A DNA stretch of 64,000 nt from Desulfurococcales archaeon (GTDB lineage Archaea > Thermoproteota > Thermoprotei_A > Sulfolobales > WAQK01). The DNA is taken from contig JALWQH010000043.1 of assembly GCA_027083135.1 (NCBI GenBank), positions 62,001-126,000 of the forward strand. Direction: 5' to 3'. Made by a program: the position numbers and the translations under genes. The notes under the pieces are model-generated. The model ran no database searches, was not told the origin of the DNA, and saw only the letters and a program-made list of their open reading frames with translations. Numbering within the stretch: position 1 is the stretch's first letter; each line of letters begins with the position of its first letter. This document shows positions 1 to 12,693 of this stretch, in pieces.

Positions 1-198
1 CGTGTAAGAGAGGCCTATAAGGGTGAGAGGATGATAACCATTGATGGAGTTAAGATAATAGGCGAGGATTACTGGGTGCTTGTGAGGCCCAGCGGCACAG
101 AGCCTGTTCTAAGAATAATGGCTGAAGCTAAGAGCAGGGAGAAGGTGGAGAGGATCGTAGAGGAGGTTAAGAAAATAGTTCTAGGTGGGGCTCGGTGA
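1..198 (+). CDS. Phosphoglucosamine mutase/phosphomannomutase, C-terminal fragment (5' truncated)
   Basis: Frame 1 open from window start to TGA at 196-198; '..WVLVRPSGTEPVLRIMAEAKS..' is the C-terminal phosphohexomutase signature. Confidence 0.85.
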   Translation, partial: RVREAYKGERMITIDGVKIIGEDYWVLVRPSGTEPVLRIMAEAKSREKVERIVEEVKKIVLGGAR

Positions 199-578
199 GA
201 TACAGGCTTCTCGACCTCCTAGCATGCCCCATGTGCAGGCATTTCCCCCTGAAGCTCATAGTATTCAAGGAGAGGATAGATGAAGGAGCCGAGCTTCCAG
301 GCAAGCCTCCCCTCTGCGAAATATACTGCGCCTACAGGGGGAAGAAGCTGGAAGACATGGGGGAGAAGCCTCCATGCGGAGAATGCATAAAACACGATGT
401 GGAGGAGGGGCTTCTATACTGCCCGGCTTGCGGTAGATGGTACCCGATAATGAACGGCATACCGCGCATGCTTCCAGACGACCTGAGACCTGAGGAGGAG
501 TTCAGACGCTTCCTTGAAAAACACCTCGAAGAAATACCAGAGGATATTAGGAGAAAGATCCTCAGCGTGAAATCCTAG
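195..578 (+). CDS. Trm112-like zinc-binding protein
   Basis: 127 aa, 'LLDLLACPMCRHFPLKL...LLYCPACGRWYPIMNGIPRMLP'; GTG start overlaps upstream stop. Confidence 0.8.
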   Translation: MRYRLLDLLACPMCRHFPLKLIVFKERIDEGAELPGKPPLCEIYCAYRGKKLEDMGEKPPCGECIKHDVEEGLLYCPACGRWYPIMNGIPRMLPDDLRPEEEFRRFLEKHLEEIPEDIRRKILSVKS

Positions 579-615
579 GATATGTTAATTAGAGCCGAAC
601 CTACCCTGAGAGGCG

Positions 616-1038
616 GTGGAATCCGTGTCCTCTGTTTCAGGATTCATGGGTAACCTTGATGAATGGGTGGAGATGCAGAGAAGGGTGCTGAGAGCCCTCG
701 AAGACATGGATGTGAAGCTTAGGGAGGGGGATAGGCTAGAACTAATAGTTGCGTCTAGAGCAGTATTCCAGCATCTGATAAGAACATTGAAGGCCTTCGA
801 CCAGTGGCTCCAGGATCCCGTGATAACCAGCCATATGCCGCGTGAAATGCTGGTTGACGTGTGGGGAACCATGCTTCAGGCAGCCAGACTTGTATTAGAG
901 CTTGACATAAGGCATACAAGCGGGTTCAAGGAGCATTTCGAGAAGCTTGCAAGGGAGGGTAAGCTGAGCCCCCTGGTTACATGGAGGCAGGAGAAGAAGG
1001 AGAGGGGCAAACAGGTTCTCCCGACAACCACTATCTAG
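616..1038 (+). CDS. Conserved crenarchaeal protein (DUF2153-like)
   Basis: 140 aa intact ORF, crenarchaeal-type helical protein; family by recognition only. Confidence 0.55.
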   Translation: MESVSSVSGFMGNLDEWVEMQRRVLRALEDMDVKLREGDRLELIVASRAVFQHLIRTLKAFDQWLQDPVITSHMPREMLVDVWGTMLQAARLVLELDIRHTSGFKEHFEKLAREGKLSPLVTWRQEKKERGKQVLPTTTI

Positions 1039-1045
1039 CCTTATC

Positions 1046-1528
1046 CTAGAATCTCCTACGCCTACGCCTACCCCCTCTTCCAAGCATTGTAGCCAGCTCC
1101 ACCTCAGCGTCTATGGCTGAGATCTTAGGTCTAAGTTCTTCTACAAGTTCTCTAAGCTTCTCAGCCTCCTCCTCGGGGATCTTCTCGGATGGAAGGAACT
1201 CCTCTAGGGCGGTGCTGGTGAGCCGTAGCTTCTTGTTCCTAGGGTTGGTTTCAAGTAGACCTGTGTAGAGCAATGCTATGAGGCTGTCCCTCAGAGGCCT
1301 GCTTGAAGGAACTCCTCCTATAAGGCTGAACTCGTATCCTATGTTGAAGCCCTTCTGCTTAAGCTCATACACAAGGTATTGAAGAGCCTTCTCAGTTATC
1401 TCTCCGTATAGCCTTATGATGTGGAGAAGCCTTACCTTATCTTCATCTCTCCTTATATCGTCCAGCGTTATGGGATGTCTTGTCACTATTCTAAGCTCCT
1501 TGCCGCTTTTACCCTGCTGGCTTGACAT
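1046..1528 (-). CDS. Conserved hypothetical, winged-helix-like with polybasic C-terminus
   Basis: 160 aa ORF ending GRGGRRRRRRF. Confidence 0.55.
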   Translation of the reverse strand: MSSQQGKSGKELRIVTRHPITLDDIRRDEDKVRLLHIIRLYGEITEKALQYLVYELKQKGFNIGYEFSLIGGVPSSRPLRDSLIALLYTGLLETNPRNKKLRLTSTALEEFLPSEKIPEEEAEKLRELVEELRPKISAIDAEVELATMLGRGGRRRRRRF

Positions 1529-1580
1529 GATACCACCTCAGAATATGAGGGGAAGCCGCTCTATTTAAAGCAAGCCTGAC

Positions 1581-2450
1581 CTATCCTCCAAGCTCGCGGA
1601 GCCTACGCATCATAGCCTCCTTCCTTGAGAGCCCTGTACGTGTAAGCGTGCTTATATCATACTCAAGCATGGTTCTCCAGTGATCACCGTATAGCTTCAC
1701 ATACTTCTCCCTAAGCTTGGAGAAAAGCTCATCCTCGCTCATAGATATAGCTTCAACCTCGGCCCTCCTCCCCATGGCTTCAAGCTGGGGAAGCATGATT
1801 GATACCCTCCTAGACGATAGGCCCAGATATGCCAGCAGAGCTGCAAGCATCCCCGCCCCATCAATACTCATGATGCTTAGTGGAGGGAAAGCCGCCAATA
1901 TTATGCATCCACCGATGATCACTGATGCCAGCGACAGTCTTGGCGAGAGAGAGGATGCTGCAGCCCCTGAAGCTAGGAAGACGAAGCCTAATGTTGAGGC
2001 AAGCATTCCTAAAAGACTACTACTAGTGCTCAGCAAAGCCGCCACAGATACTGTTAGAGCAGCTATGATCACCGGGGCCTGGAAGCCGATCCTATACCTA
2101 GACGCCTCCTCAAGCAGAATGGTGTGAGTGTTTCTAAGCGTGGCTGATAAGAGCTCGGCGTACTGCCTGGCCTCAGATGCCCTTCCAGCCTCCAACGCCT
2201 CCTTAAGCCTTCCTGACGCCTCCTCAACCCATCCTCTAAGCCTCGACAACACGTAGCGTATAGTGGGTGATGGCGGTGTACGGCTAGCCCATATGGATGC
2301 TGTAGAGGAGGCTTCGCGGAGAGAGGAGATAATTCTCCCTGTAACCTCGTCTTCCATGCTGAGGCTTGCAGTAAGATAAGTGAGGCTGACGATTCTTTCC
2401 CAAATACTTATCGCATCTCTTGCAGCGGGATCCATGTTCTTGCCCAACAC
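1581..2450 (-). CDS. Conserved hypothetical membrane protein
   Basis: 289 aa with several hydrophobic segments. Confidence 0.55.
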   Translation of the reverse strand: MLGKNMDPAARDAISIWERIVSLTYLTASLSMEDEVTGRIISSLREASSTASIWASRTPPSPTIRYVLSRLRGWVEEASGRLKEALEAGRASEARQYAELLSATLRNTHTILLEEASRYRIGFQAPVIIAALTVSVAALLSTSSSLLGMLASTLGFVFLASGAAASSLSPRLSLASVIIGGCIILAAFPPLSIMSIDGAGMLAALLAYLGLSSRRVSIMLPQLEAMGRRAEVEAISMSEDELFSKLREKYVKLYGDHWRTMLEYDISTLTRTGLSRKEAMMRRLRELGG

Positions 2451-2509
2451 TCGTCACTCAGGGCTGAAGCCCCGTGTAATTTAATATTTCTCCCCGTTCT
2501 TTAGGATGA

Positions 2510-3871
2510 ATGGTGTACGTCATGGCTGAGATAAGGGAGGTTACCGCGGGTTTCAGGAGGATAGGTGCTCACAGCCATATAAGAGGCCTAGGCCTAGATG
2601 AGAAGGGGAAAGCGAAGAAGATTGGGGCAGGCCTCGTAGGCCAGACGGAGGCAAGAGAGGCTGCAGGAATAGTCGTGCAGATGATCAGGGAGGGAAGGAT
2701 GGCTGGCAGAGGAATACTGCTTGTAGGTCCTCCAGGCACGGGTAAGACAGCTATAGCTGTAGCCATAGCCAAGGAGCTCGGCGAGGATACTCCCTTCGTA
2801 GCGCTAAGCGGCTCGGAGATCTATTCAGCAGAGGTGAAGAAAACCGAGGTTTTAATGCATGCTGTCAGGAAGTCCATAGGTGTGAGGATAAGGGAGCATA
2901 GGAAGGTATATGAAGGCGTGGTGAAGGAGCTTAAAGTTAGGAGGGCTAGACACCCCCTAAACCCATACGTCCTTATACCCCGCGAGGCAAGAATAACCCT
3001 GGCGACAAGGGACGATGAGCTTACCATAAGTGTGGGTGAAGAGATAGCTGCCCAGCTCCTCCAGATGGGTGTCAGGAAGGGAGATGTAATATGGATAGAC
3101 GCTGAGACCGGAAGGGTTTACAGGGAGGGTAGGGCGCGTGGCTTCGAGGAGGCTAGACGCTATGACGTGGAGGCTGAGAGATACGTGGAGATGCCTAAGG
3201 GCACGGTTAAGAAGGATAAGGAGATAGTGAGGGTGTTCACCCTCCATGATCTCGATATAGCAGCTCAGCAGAGCTCTATAACAGCCCTCCTAGGATTCTT
3301 CGCTGAACGTGAGATAAGCCCTGAGGTGAGGCAGAGAGTTGACGGAGAGGTTAGGAAATGGGTTGAGGAGGGAAGAGCAGAGATCGTGCCAGGAGTGCTC
3401 TTCATAGATGATGCACATATGCTTGACTTAGAGGCCTATAGTTTCCTTACAAGAGCTATGGAGAGCGAGCTTGCACCCATAGTGATCCTAGCAACCAATA
3501 GAGGCCTAACCAAAATACGGGGCGCTGACATAGAGTCTCCTCACGGTATGCCGCTTGACCTGCTTGACAGGCTCCTAATAATACCGACAAGGCCGTACAC
3601 TGAGGATGAGATAAGGGAGATCATTAAGATAAGGGCGGCTGAGGAGGGAGTAGAGATGAAGGATGACGCGTTGGAGAAGCTCACGAAGATAGGTGTGGAG
3701 ACAAGCTTGAGATACGCTGTCCAGCTCCTAGAGCCTGCCCGCATAATAGCGTCACGCAATAATAGGGATGCAATAATAGCGGAGGATGTGGAGGAGGCTA
3801 GAAGGCTCTTCACGGATGTTAAGCAGAGCACCGCGTATATAAGGAAATACGAGGAACTCTGGATGAAGTGA
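2510..3871 (+). CDS. TIP49/RuvB-like AAA+ ATPase (TBP-interacting protein homolog)
   Basis: Walker A '[21 protein letters not shown]', Walker B '[11 protein letters not shown]', sensor 'ATNRG'; TIP49 N-terminus '[14 protein letters not shown]'. Confidence 0.93.
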   Translation: MVYVMAEIREVTAGFRRIGAHSHIRGLGLDEKGKAKKIGAGLVGQTEAREAAGIVVQMIREGRMAGRGILLVGPPGTGKTAIAVAIAKELGEDTPFVALSGSEIYSAEVKKTEVLMHAVRKSIGVRIREHRKVYEGVVKELKVRRARHPLNPYVLIPREARITLATRDDELTISVGEEIAAQLLQMGVRKGDVIWIDAETGRVYREGRARGFEEARRYDVEAERYVEMPKGTVKKDKEIVRVFTLHDLDIAAQQSSITALLGFFAEREISPEVRQRVDGEVRKWVEEGRAEIVPGVLFIDDAHMLDLEAYSFLTRAMESELAPIVILATNRGLTKIRGADIESPHGMPLDLLDRLLIIPTRPYTEDEIREIIKIRAAEEGVEMKDDALEKLTKIGVETSLRYAVQLLEPARIIASRNNRDAIIAEDVEEARRLFTDVKQSTAYIRKYEELWMK

Positions 3872-3875
3872 CTGC

Positions 3876-5030
3876 TTAGGGCAGTGTTAATGCAAGCAGG
3901 TTGACGCCGGCCATGACGGCAACTGCTGCTCCTCCAAGCAGGCCTGCTATTTTCCCAGCATTCTCCCTGTATAGCAGGTAGACTGCTAATCCAGGTATCC
4001 ATGCAGTCATACTGACAACTATAGAGGCGGCCTCAATGATTCTAGTGGGGCTCCATACGCTCAGCATAGCTAGAGAAGCCATGTAAATCGCCGTTAACAT
4101 TAGTCCACTTAGCTTGAGATAACTAGATGCCTCAGCCTCAACTGCTGGGTGCCTGAAGGACGCGTTAACCATTATTATAGCCGTGATTGCCAGCAGCCCT
4201 GAAGCCATTACTCCTATCATTATGAGCGAGGAGCCAGGCAAACCTGCTGCGCTTCTGCCTACAAGGCATAATGGGCTTCTACACCCTCCTATCATGGAGG
4301 GTGCGGCTAGGAGTATTGAGGCTCCTATGAGCAGGGAGAACATCATGCCTACGCCGACGTTAAGCATCTCTGCCCTAACATCGCTTCCACTACTTGTGGC
4401 CAGGCTGTCGGCTTGAAGTACGAGGCTATAAGGGGCGGCTGAGGCTCCAAATACAGCTATGATGAGCAGGGCGTCATCACGGCCTTCAGGCAGGCTTACA
4501 CGCAGCCCGTTTAAGACTTCTTGGAGGCTGGGCGGATCCCTGAGAGCTGCGGCCACGAATACTAGGAGCACTATGCTTAGAGCTAGCAGTATTTTCTCAG
4601 CGTTCCTGCGGTTCTCTGCAGAGTATGTGAGGATCCATGAAGCCAGCATGACTATGAGCAGGGCAGGCCTCCACCCTATTCCAGCGAATACTGCGAGAAG
4701 TACTGCCAGCCCTGCAGCATTCATGATGGCTGTAGCCATATTAGCTGCATATAGGCTCCACGCAGGTATTAGTGCCAGCCTCCCATACTGCTTGTAGATC
4801 TCCTCTAAAAGCCCTCCACCCCTAATCTTAATCCCCACTACTGCAGCCATCTGCTGCATTATTGAGGCAATCATGAGTGATAGGAGCACAGCCCACAGCA
4901 TACGGGCACCGTGAAGCAAGCCTGCCAATGCAAAGATGCTGAGATTAGATACCTCGAATCCTGCGGCAGCTGAGAATAGTCCAGGCCCCAGTATATAGGC
5001 GAGTCCTCTATGCTTCAGCCTCCTCTGCAC
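3876..5030 (-). CDS. NRAMP-family-like integral membrane transporter
   Basis: 384 aa, ~11 TM; NRAMP-like 'LGPGLFSAAAGFEVSNLSIFALAG' (TM1) and 'FGASAAPYSLVLQADS' (TM6). Confidence 0.6.
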   Translation of the reverse strand: MQRRLKHRGLAYILGPGLFSAAAGFEVSNLSIFALAGLLHGARMLWAVLLSLMIASIMQQMAAVVGIKIRGGGLLEEIYKQYGRLALIPAWSLYAANMATAIMNAAGLAVLLAVFAGIGWRPALLIVMLASWILTYSAENRRNAEKILLALSIVLLVFVAAALRDPPSLQEVLNGLRVSLPEGRDDALLIIAVFGASAAPYSLVLQADSLATSSGSDVRAEMLNVGVGMMFSLLIGASILLAAPSMIGGCRSPLCLVGRSAAGLPGSSLIMIGVMASGLLAITAIIMVNASFRHPAVEAEASSYLKLSGLMLTAIYMASLAMLSVWSPTRIIEAASIVVSMTAWIPGLAVYLLYRENAGKIAGLLGGAAVAVMAGVNLLALTLP

Positions 5031-5292
5031 GGCTCACCACGCCTACAATGCTATCCCCCCCTATTAGCGCCTCAAGCTCCTCCAGGTCTATTCTCCTAGG
5101 CTCAACTACAACGTAAAGTCCCCTAGCCTCAGTGCCGCCTGCCTTACGATTATTCTCCAGTTTTCTCGCAGCCTTATAGTTATATATTAAGGGGATGAGG
5201 CCTAGGGCTCCATATATTAGTATAGAGGCAGCAGCTTCTCCATCCATTATTCCCACCCCCTTCACATTACCGGGCAGGATCCCTGCACCCAC
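5008..5292 (-). CDS. Hypothetical protein, N-terminal TM segment
   Basis: 94 aa ORF overlapping the NRAMP-like gene start. Confidence 0.45.
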   Translation of the reverse strand: MGAGILPGNVKGVGIMDGEAAASILIYGALGLIPLIYNYKAARKLENNRKAGGTEARGLYVVVEPRRIDLEELEALIGGDSIVGVVSRAEEAEA

Positions 5293-5396
5293 TACTAGTT
5301 ATCCAGAGGGTAGTTGAGTTAAAAGAAGCTGGACTAAGTTTCAGGCCTACCAGATCAGATGATACATCCAGGTATATCTCCCTGTAATACTGCTTT

Positions 5397-5549
5397 CCCT
5401 AACCATATTAGGGTGAAGCTAAATGCAGTGATGACGTGTGGTTATTAGCACTGCAGGATTATGTGTTCATGAATGGCCGCCACGAGTAGTGGCGTACAGA
5501 ATGCTTTTAAGATGAATCCTGCGGGGCTTGGAGCCCTATCTAGGCCTAG
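5397..5549. other. Structured intergenic region (candidate ncRNA)
   Basis: Perfect inverted repeats: CCCTAA/TTAGGG (5397-5402/5408-5413), GCAGGATT/AATCCTGC (5453-5460/5515-5522) enclosing CGCCAC/GTGGCG (5478-5483/5489-5494), GGGCT/AGCCC (5524-5528/5532-5536), CTAGGCCTAG (5540-5549). Confidence 0.3.
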
Positions 5550-5637
5550 GTGGACTTCACAGTAATTATAAGTGTGTGATGAAGCTTGTTGAATCTTCAA
5601 GTGTATGGAGGAATATAACTCAATAGTTTCTGCAATG

Positions 5638-6306
5638 CTATTTATACTTGGCAATAATGTCTGCTATTCTCCTGGCAGCCTCGCCTGGATCACTGGATCT
5701 CGTTATAGCTGATCCCACAACCACTATATCGGCTCCTGCATTCAGCACTGCTTCCACGTTATCCTCCCTAAGCCCTCCTGCAACGGCTACAGGTCCCTTA
5801 AATGAATCCTTGACTCGTGACACTAGGCTTGCCTTCTCCGCCGCTGTTAAGACATGCTTCTTCTGGACATCTATGCCTACATGTATTCCAACTATGTCTA
5901 CACCTATGTCTCTAAGCTCTGCAGCCCTAGCTGGGGGGTCGGGGTGATTCATGAGGTCAGCTTCTAGGAGCATACCTCTCCTATGAGCCTCCTCTACAGC
6001 ACTCATAATGGTTGCATCATCCGCCAGCCCCATGACTGTAGCTATGTCTGCTCCATTAGCTCCTGCTAGGCCTGCTTCAAGCCCCCCTGTATCAAAGGTC
6101 TTCATATCGGCCAGTATAACAGCCTCTGGGAATATTCTTCTAAGCATTCTTACAGATACCATTCCAACGCTCTTTATGAGGGGGGTTCCAGCCTCAAGTA
6201 TATCCGCGCCATTCTCCCATACCTTTAAAGCCACTACAAGGGCTTTCTCAAGGCCTGTGAAGTCGAGGGCTACTTGTAGGGCAGGGTATTTCCCAATACG
6301 GGGCAA
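5638..6306 (-). CDS. 3-hexulose-6-phosphate synthase (OMPDC suprafamily)
   Basis: 222 aa, 'LQVALDFTGLEKAL...WENGADILEAGTPLIKSVGM...LADMKTFD'. Confidence 0.85.
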   Translation of the reverse strand: MPRIGKYPALQVALDFTGLEKALVVALKVWENGADILEAGTPLIKSVGMVSVRMLRRIFPEAVILADMKTFDTGGLEAGLAGANGADIATVMGLADDATIMSAVEEAHRRGMLLEADLMNHPDPPARAAELRDIGVDIVGIHVGIDVQKKHVLTAAEKASLVSRVKDSFKGPVAVAGGLREDNVEAVLNAGADIVVVGSAITRSSDPGEAARRIADIIAKYK

Positions 6307-6348
6307 TTAGTCCACCTCTTATGAAATAATAGGGGCTATGGGTTTTAA

Positions 6349-8362
<2,014 letters not shown>

Positions 8363-8389
8363 CTACAAGCTAAAAACACAGGTTCACTA

Positions 8390-8406
8390 ATAAACATTTT
8401 GTTTAT
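8390..8406. promoter_or_regulatory. Palindromic operator candidate at the ArsR-type gene promoter
   Basis: ATAAAC-atttt-GTTTAT, overlaps a TATA-like TTTATTA on the minus strand upstream of 8362. Confidence 0.4.
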
Positions 8407-8489
8407 AAGTCTGTCTAGGCATACTATAAGTTGTATCATAACCACTTATAAATGGTATTCCACCTATCATTCCCTAGGGGAGTACACTA

Positions 8490-9386
8490 GTGAGGCTGGC
8501 AATACTATACAAGCAACTGTCAGCTAATGACTTCAAAGTACTCAGTGCACTGGAGAAAGGACTCAGAGAGCATGAATACGTTCCCGTGGAGATTATAGTT
8601 GGGAGGACGAGGCTACCTGAGCATCAAGCCTACCTCTCCCTAGGCAAGCTCAACAGGCTGAAGCTCATTAAGCGCTATACAGGCCGCTACGTGGGCTATA
8701 AGCTCACATTTAGGGGGCTAGACTGCCTAGCCCTTAGAAGCCTAGTGTCTAGGGGGATCATAGAGGCTTTAGGCGACAAGCTCGGCGTAGGGAAGGAGAG
8801 CGATGTTTACCTTGCCCTCACTCCCACTGGAATAAGAGCCACCTTGAAGCTCATGCGTGTTGGGCGTACAAGCTTCAGGCAGACTAAAAGGGTAAGGACG
8901 TATGTGGAGGGAGGCTCACCATCATCATGGCTGATACAGGCTAAGATAGCTGGCGAGAGGGAGTATAAGGCTCTTGAGGAGCTGTATAGGCTTGGAGCAA
9001 TGGTTCCGAAGCCTCTTGGCTGGAGCCGCCACGCAGTAGTGACGGAGTATTTGGAGGGCCTGGAGCTCTACAAGGTTAGAAGCCTCAGCGATCCTGAGGC
9101 AGCGTTAACCATGATCCTTGAAACCATGAGGATAGCGTACCTTAAGGCTGGAATAGTGCATGGAGACCTAAGCGAATACAATATCCTGGTGACACCTGAG
9201 GAGAAGGCGTATATTATTGACTGGCCTCAATACGTTTACAGAGATCACCCTTCAGCGGAACGTCTTCTGAGGAGAGATGTAGACTATGTGGTTAAGTTCT
9301 TTAGGAGGAGGTTTAAGATACAGGTTAGTGAGCTGGACGCCCTCCGATATGTGAAGGGGGAAACTAATGGCATCAGGCGGTCCTAG
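8490..9386 (+). CDS. rio2: RIO-type serine/threonine kinase Rio2
   Basis: N-terminal wHTH, 'GVGKESDVYLAL', 'GIVHGDLSEYNILV', 'YIIDWPQ'. Confidence 0.93.
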   Translation: MRLAILYKQLSANDFKVLSALEKGLREHEYVPVEIIVGRTRLPEHQAYLSLGKLNRLKLIKRYTGRYVGYKLTFRGLDCLALRSLVSRGIIEALGDKLGVGKESDVYLALTPTGIRATLKLMRVGRTSFRQTKRVRTYVEGGSPSSWLIQAKIAGEREYKALEELYRLGAMVPKPLGWSRHAVVTEYLEGLELYKVRSLSDPEAALTMILETMRIAYLKAGIVHGDLSEYNILVTPEEKAYIIDWPQYVYRDHPSAERLLRRDVDYVVKFFRRRFKIQVSELDALRYVKGETNGIRRS

Positions 9387-11388
9387 GATAGTAATGGGCG
9401 TGGATATTTTCAGCGGTAACCCCTCCTCAAGGGAGGAAGCCTTATACTCAGTGGTTATTCTTAAGGGAGGCTCGATTTACGCTGAATACGAGTCTGTATC
9501 GCTCAGCAGGCTTGTAAGGCTGTCCTGGGAGCATAGGCCTGAGACCATAGGTATTGATAATATCTATGAGTTGGGAAGCAGTGAGGAGGATGTAGCGAGG
9601 ATAGCCTCACTCCTCCCCCCCGACACTGTTCTCAGACAGGTTACCCTCTGGCCTGAGGGATTCATCACGCTACGCGAGGCTGCAAGACGTGTAGGCATAA
9701 ATCTCCCTCAAGCCAAGCTAAGCTCGATCGAAACAGCACGTGTAGCCGCCGAGCTGGCGTATAGGGGTGTAGGCTCAAGGATCAAGGTTGTCGAGGAGAA
9801 GACCAGGATAATTGTTGCCCGGGGGCATAGGGGAGGCAGGCCTGGAGGCATGAGCAGCCAGAGATATAACCGCAGAGTCAGGGCCGCTATTCTGAGAATG
9901 ACTAGGGAGATTAGGAGGAGATTGGATTCCAACGGCTTTGACTACGACCTAGTCTTCAGGAAATCGGAGGGCGGGTTGGAGCGCGCAGTCTTCATAGTCT
10001 ATGCCCCTAGAAGCAGGCTTCAAGGAATAGTTAGAAGCATGAATAATATTGACATTAGAGTGGAGGTCAGACCCATATATTCATCTAGACTGGAATTCGA
10101 GTATCCGCGGACCTTGAGGAAGGCAGGATACCTGATAGTTGGAATCGATCCAGGCGTGACGCTGGGCCTAGCATTACTGGATCTAAGTGGAAGACCCGTG
10201 CTGCTGTCAAGTTACAAGGAGTTTGATAGGACGGAGATCATAAGCGTTGTGGAGAGAAGCGGTGTGCCTGTACTTATGGCTACTGATGTGCGCAGTGTGC
10301 CTGAAGCTGTTAAGAAGCTTGCAGCAGCATTCAACGTCCCCATATTCTCTCCTCCCCAGGATCTCTCAACCATGGAGAAGCATGAGATAGCTCAAAGCTA
10401 TGCAGCCAAGTACGGTGTAAAAATACCTGACACACATGTGAGAGACGCTCTTGCAGCAGCAGTTAAGGCCTATAGAAGCGTGGAGCAGAAATTAGCCCAG
10501 GCCGAATCATACTTATCCAGGATAGGCCTAGATCTCTCTAAAGACATGATCAAAGTCGCGATAATAAGGGGTAAGACGATAGCTGAGGCCCTAGAGGAGG
10601 AGATCGAGCGCTTAATGTCATCTACGCCCCGCGAACCTCATCACGTTCAGCCACACCTGGAGGAAAAGGCGAGAAGCGAGGATTATGGGAGGGAGCAGAG
10701 GCTTGAAGAAGAGATCCGCAGGCTGAAGCTTGAGAAGGCCAGTATGGCTAGGAGGATAAAGGAGCTGAGATGGAGGATCGAGGAGCTAGAGCAAGCGCTT
10801 AACGCGAGGAGCAGAGAGCTGAACATAGAGCTGATCAGGGATAGAGAGATAGAGAATCTTAGGGTCCGGAATAAGGGGCTGGCTGAAAAGATAAGCGAGC
10901 TAGAGGAAAAGATCAAGCAGCTAGAGGAAAAGATAGGCGAGCTGAGGGAACTGTTATCCATGACTGCCAAAGGAGAAGTCGTACCGGTAACCATGATTGA
11001 CAAGCTAACTACTACGGGCCTGCAACGCCTGGGCAGGAAGCCTGGTAAGGGGGAAATAGTGTATGTGGCTAACCCAAACATCTATGAGGCTGAAGCAGTG
11101 GCAGGCCTAGCTGAATCGGGTGTAGCGGGTGTGCTTGTGGATCAGGCTGAAGGCGGCGGGCTCCTAGACGTGCTTAGGCGTAGTGGAATACCCGTTCTAA
11201 CCCTACATGACTACCTGGTATACATGGATGACTCAATACTCCTAGTTGATCCAAGGGTGAGGGAGGTGGCGAAGGAGGAGAAGAGGAGGTTGAGGGAGAT
11301 GAGGAGGAAGCTTGATCTAGCAAGGCTCATCGAGGAATACAGGGTTAGAAGGAAAAAGCGCATGGGAAGCCGGGTGGAGGGGGGTTAG
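9367..11388 (+). CDS. DUF460-family protein (RNase H-like fold plus coiled coil)
   Basis: 673 aa, '[23 protein letters not shown]', long coiled coil, C-terminal basic domain. Confidence 0.75.
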   Translation: MASGGPRIVMGVDIFSGNPSSREEALYSVVILKGGSIYAEYESVSLSRLVRLSWEHRPETIGIDNIYELGSSEEDVARIASLLPPDTVLRQVTLWPEGFITLREAARRVGINLPQAKLSSIETARVAAELAYRGVGSRIKVVEEKTRIIVARGHRGGRPGGMSSQRYNRRVRAAILRMTREIRRRLDSNGFDYDLVFRKSEGGLERAVFIVYAPRSRLQGIVRSMNNIDIRVEVRPIYSSRLEFEYPRTLRKAGYLIVGIDPGVTLGLALLDLSGRPVLLSSYKEFDRTEIISVVERSGVPVLMATDVRSVPEAVKKLAAAFNVPIFSPPQDLSTMEKHEIAQSYAAKYGVKIPDTHVRDALAAAVKAYRSVEQKLAQAESYLSRIGLDLSKDMIKVAIIRGKTIAEALEEEIERLMSSTPREPHHVQPHLEEKARSEDYGREQRLEEEIRRLKLEKASMARRIKELRWRIEELEQALNARSRELNIELIRDREIENLRVRNKGLAEKISELEEKIKQLEEKIGELRELLSMTAKGEVVPVTMIDKLTTTGLQRLGRKPGKGEIVYVANPNIYEAEAVAGLAESGVAGVLVDQAEGGGLLDVLRRSGIPVLTLHDYLVYMDDSILLVDPRVREVAKEEKRRLREMRRKLDLARLIEEYRVRRKKRMGSRVEGG

Positions 11389-12608
11389 ACTATGCTTATC
11401 TCACCCTTCACGAATAGCTCGGTTAAGTCTGCCACATTATCAAGCTCCTCGCCTGCTATGGCTTCAGCCTCCCTGACGAAATCAGCGCTTAAACCATTAC
11501 TGTCGTGGGGTACAACCTTTATGCTTGCTGCAAGGGGATCATTTATGGGTCTACCTATCTGGCTGAGAAGCTCGACATACACCTCTATTGCCTCGTCAAG
11601 CTCCTCGTAGATCCTCTTAGCAATCCTCTCAGCTATAACATTGTATAGTTTGCCCACATGGCTCACCGGGTTCTTACCTGCCGCTGCCTCTAAGCTCATA
11701 GGCCTCATAGGTGTTATAAGGCCGTTAACCCTGTTCCCCCTGCCCGTAGCTCCGTCATCCCCATGCTCGGCTGATGTCCCAGTAACAGTCAGGTAGACTA
11801 ATCCTTTCTCAGGCCTGTCAGCAGTATTTATGTATACTACAGTATCATGGTTAGGTGCGATTTTCGAGGCTAGGTCTAATATACTCTCCCTTATCTCCTC
11901 CTTAACGGAGAGGTAGTGGTCTACATCGGTTACAAGGTGGGATATCATTGCTGCAGCTATGGTTAGCTCTAGTGTGCTGTCTCTCCTCAGCCCCATTACC
12001 TTGACGTCCTCGCCGAGTTCAGGCACCTTTTTCTTAAATTCCCTTGAGTTAAGCATTCTCTCAGTCCTGTATACCAGGTTCTCCAAGGTGGATAGCGGGG
12101 CATACCCTACTCCCAGAGAAGTATCATTAGCAAGCGGAACCTCTTCGCCAAGACCATATACTCCGACGAGATCAACGCTCCCCTTACCTATCCTGTAATC
12201 CACTATGACATGCCTATCAGGATCAAGGAAGCGGAAATTCCTACGTATCCACTCTTTAACCGCTGATACAACTATGCGTCCAACGGGCACAGGCTCTATT
12301 CTGCCATTCCTTATAACCTCGGTTGTAGCCCTGCCTGAGACAACAATGTATATTGGGTGAATGAGCTCACCTCCCCCAAACCGGGGATTAGCCTGCCCTC
12401 CCACAAGCAGGACTTTATCCAAATTATGATGCAATATTGACCCGTACCTGCTCAAATAATATTTCGACAACTCTCTGCTCGAAGCCTCTGCAACCGAGTC
12501 GGCTATGTAGTCGGGATGCCCTAACCCCTTCCTCTCGACAAACTCTATGCGGAACTGCTCAATAGGCTTCCTCACAATAGGCTCCACGTAAATATTCTTG
12601 CTGCCCAT
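11385..12608 (-). CDS. mat: Archaeal S-adenosylmethionine synthetase; start re-assigned to 12608
   Basis: '[28 protein letters not shown]', '[27 protein letters not shown]'; BRE/TATA-like GGAAAACAGTTATAAC near 12642-12656 fits a start at [10 protein letters not shown] rather than the longer ORF start 12659. Confidence 0.93.
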   Translation of the reverse strand: MGSKNIYVEPIVRKPIEQFRIEFVERKGLGHPDYIADSVAEASSRELSKYYLSRYGSILHHNLDKVLLVGGQANPRFGGGELIHPIYIVVSGRATTEVIRNGRIEPVPVGRIVVSAVKEWIRRNFRFLDPDRHVIVDYRIGKGSVDLVGVYGLGEEVPLANDTSLGVGYAPLSTLENLVYRTERMLNSREFKKKVPELGEDVKVMGLRRDSTLELTIAAAMISHLVTDVDHYLSVKEEIRESILDLASKIAPNHDTVVYINTADRPEKGLVYLTVTGTSAEHGDDGATGRGNRVNGLITPMRPMSLEAAAGKNPVSHVGKLYNVIAERIAKRIYEELDEAIEVYVELLSQIGRPINDPLAASIKVVPHDSNGLSADFVREAEAIAGEELDNVADLTELFVKGEISIV

Positions 12609-12640
12609 GCCTATACCCATATGGGCTAAGAATACATACC

Positions 12641-12656
12641 GGTTATAACTGTTTTC
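12641..12656 (-). promoter_or_regulatory. Putative BRE/TATA promoter of mat
   Basis: Minus strand GGAAAACAGTTATAAC about 35-45 nt before the re-assigned start. Confidence 0.45.
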
Positions 12657-12672
12657 CAATTCCGCCTATAAT

Positions 12673-12693
12673 CTAATTACTCTCAGTAATTAG
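12673..12693. promoter_or_regulatory. 9-bp perfect inverted repeat between lsm and mat
   Basis: CTAATTACT-ctc-AGTAATTAG overlapping the lsm stop and upstream of the mat promoter. Confidence 0.5.

Noticed and set aside
585-1083. Minus-strand ORFs 585-872 and 895-1083
   Set aside because: Low-complexity antisense shadows of the 616-1038 gene; the same applies to most other short antisense track ORFs (e.g. 2569-3247, 10683-11081, 45439-46102, 53834-54112).
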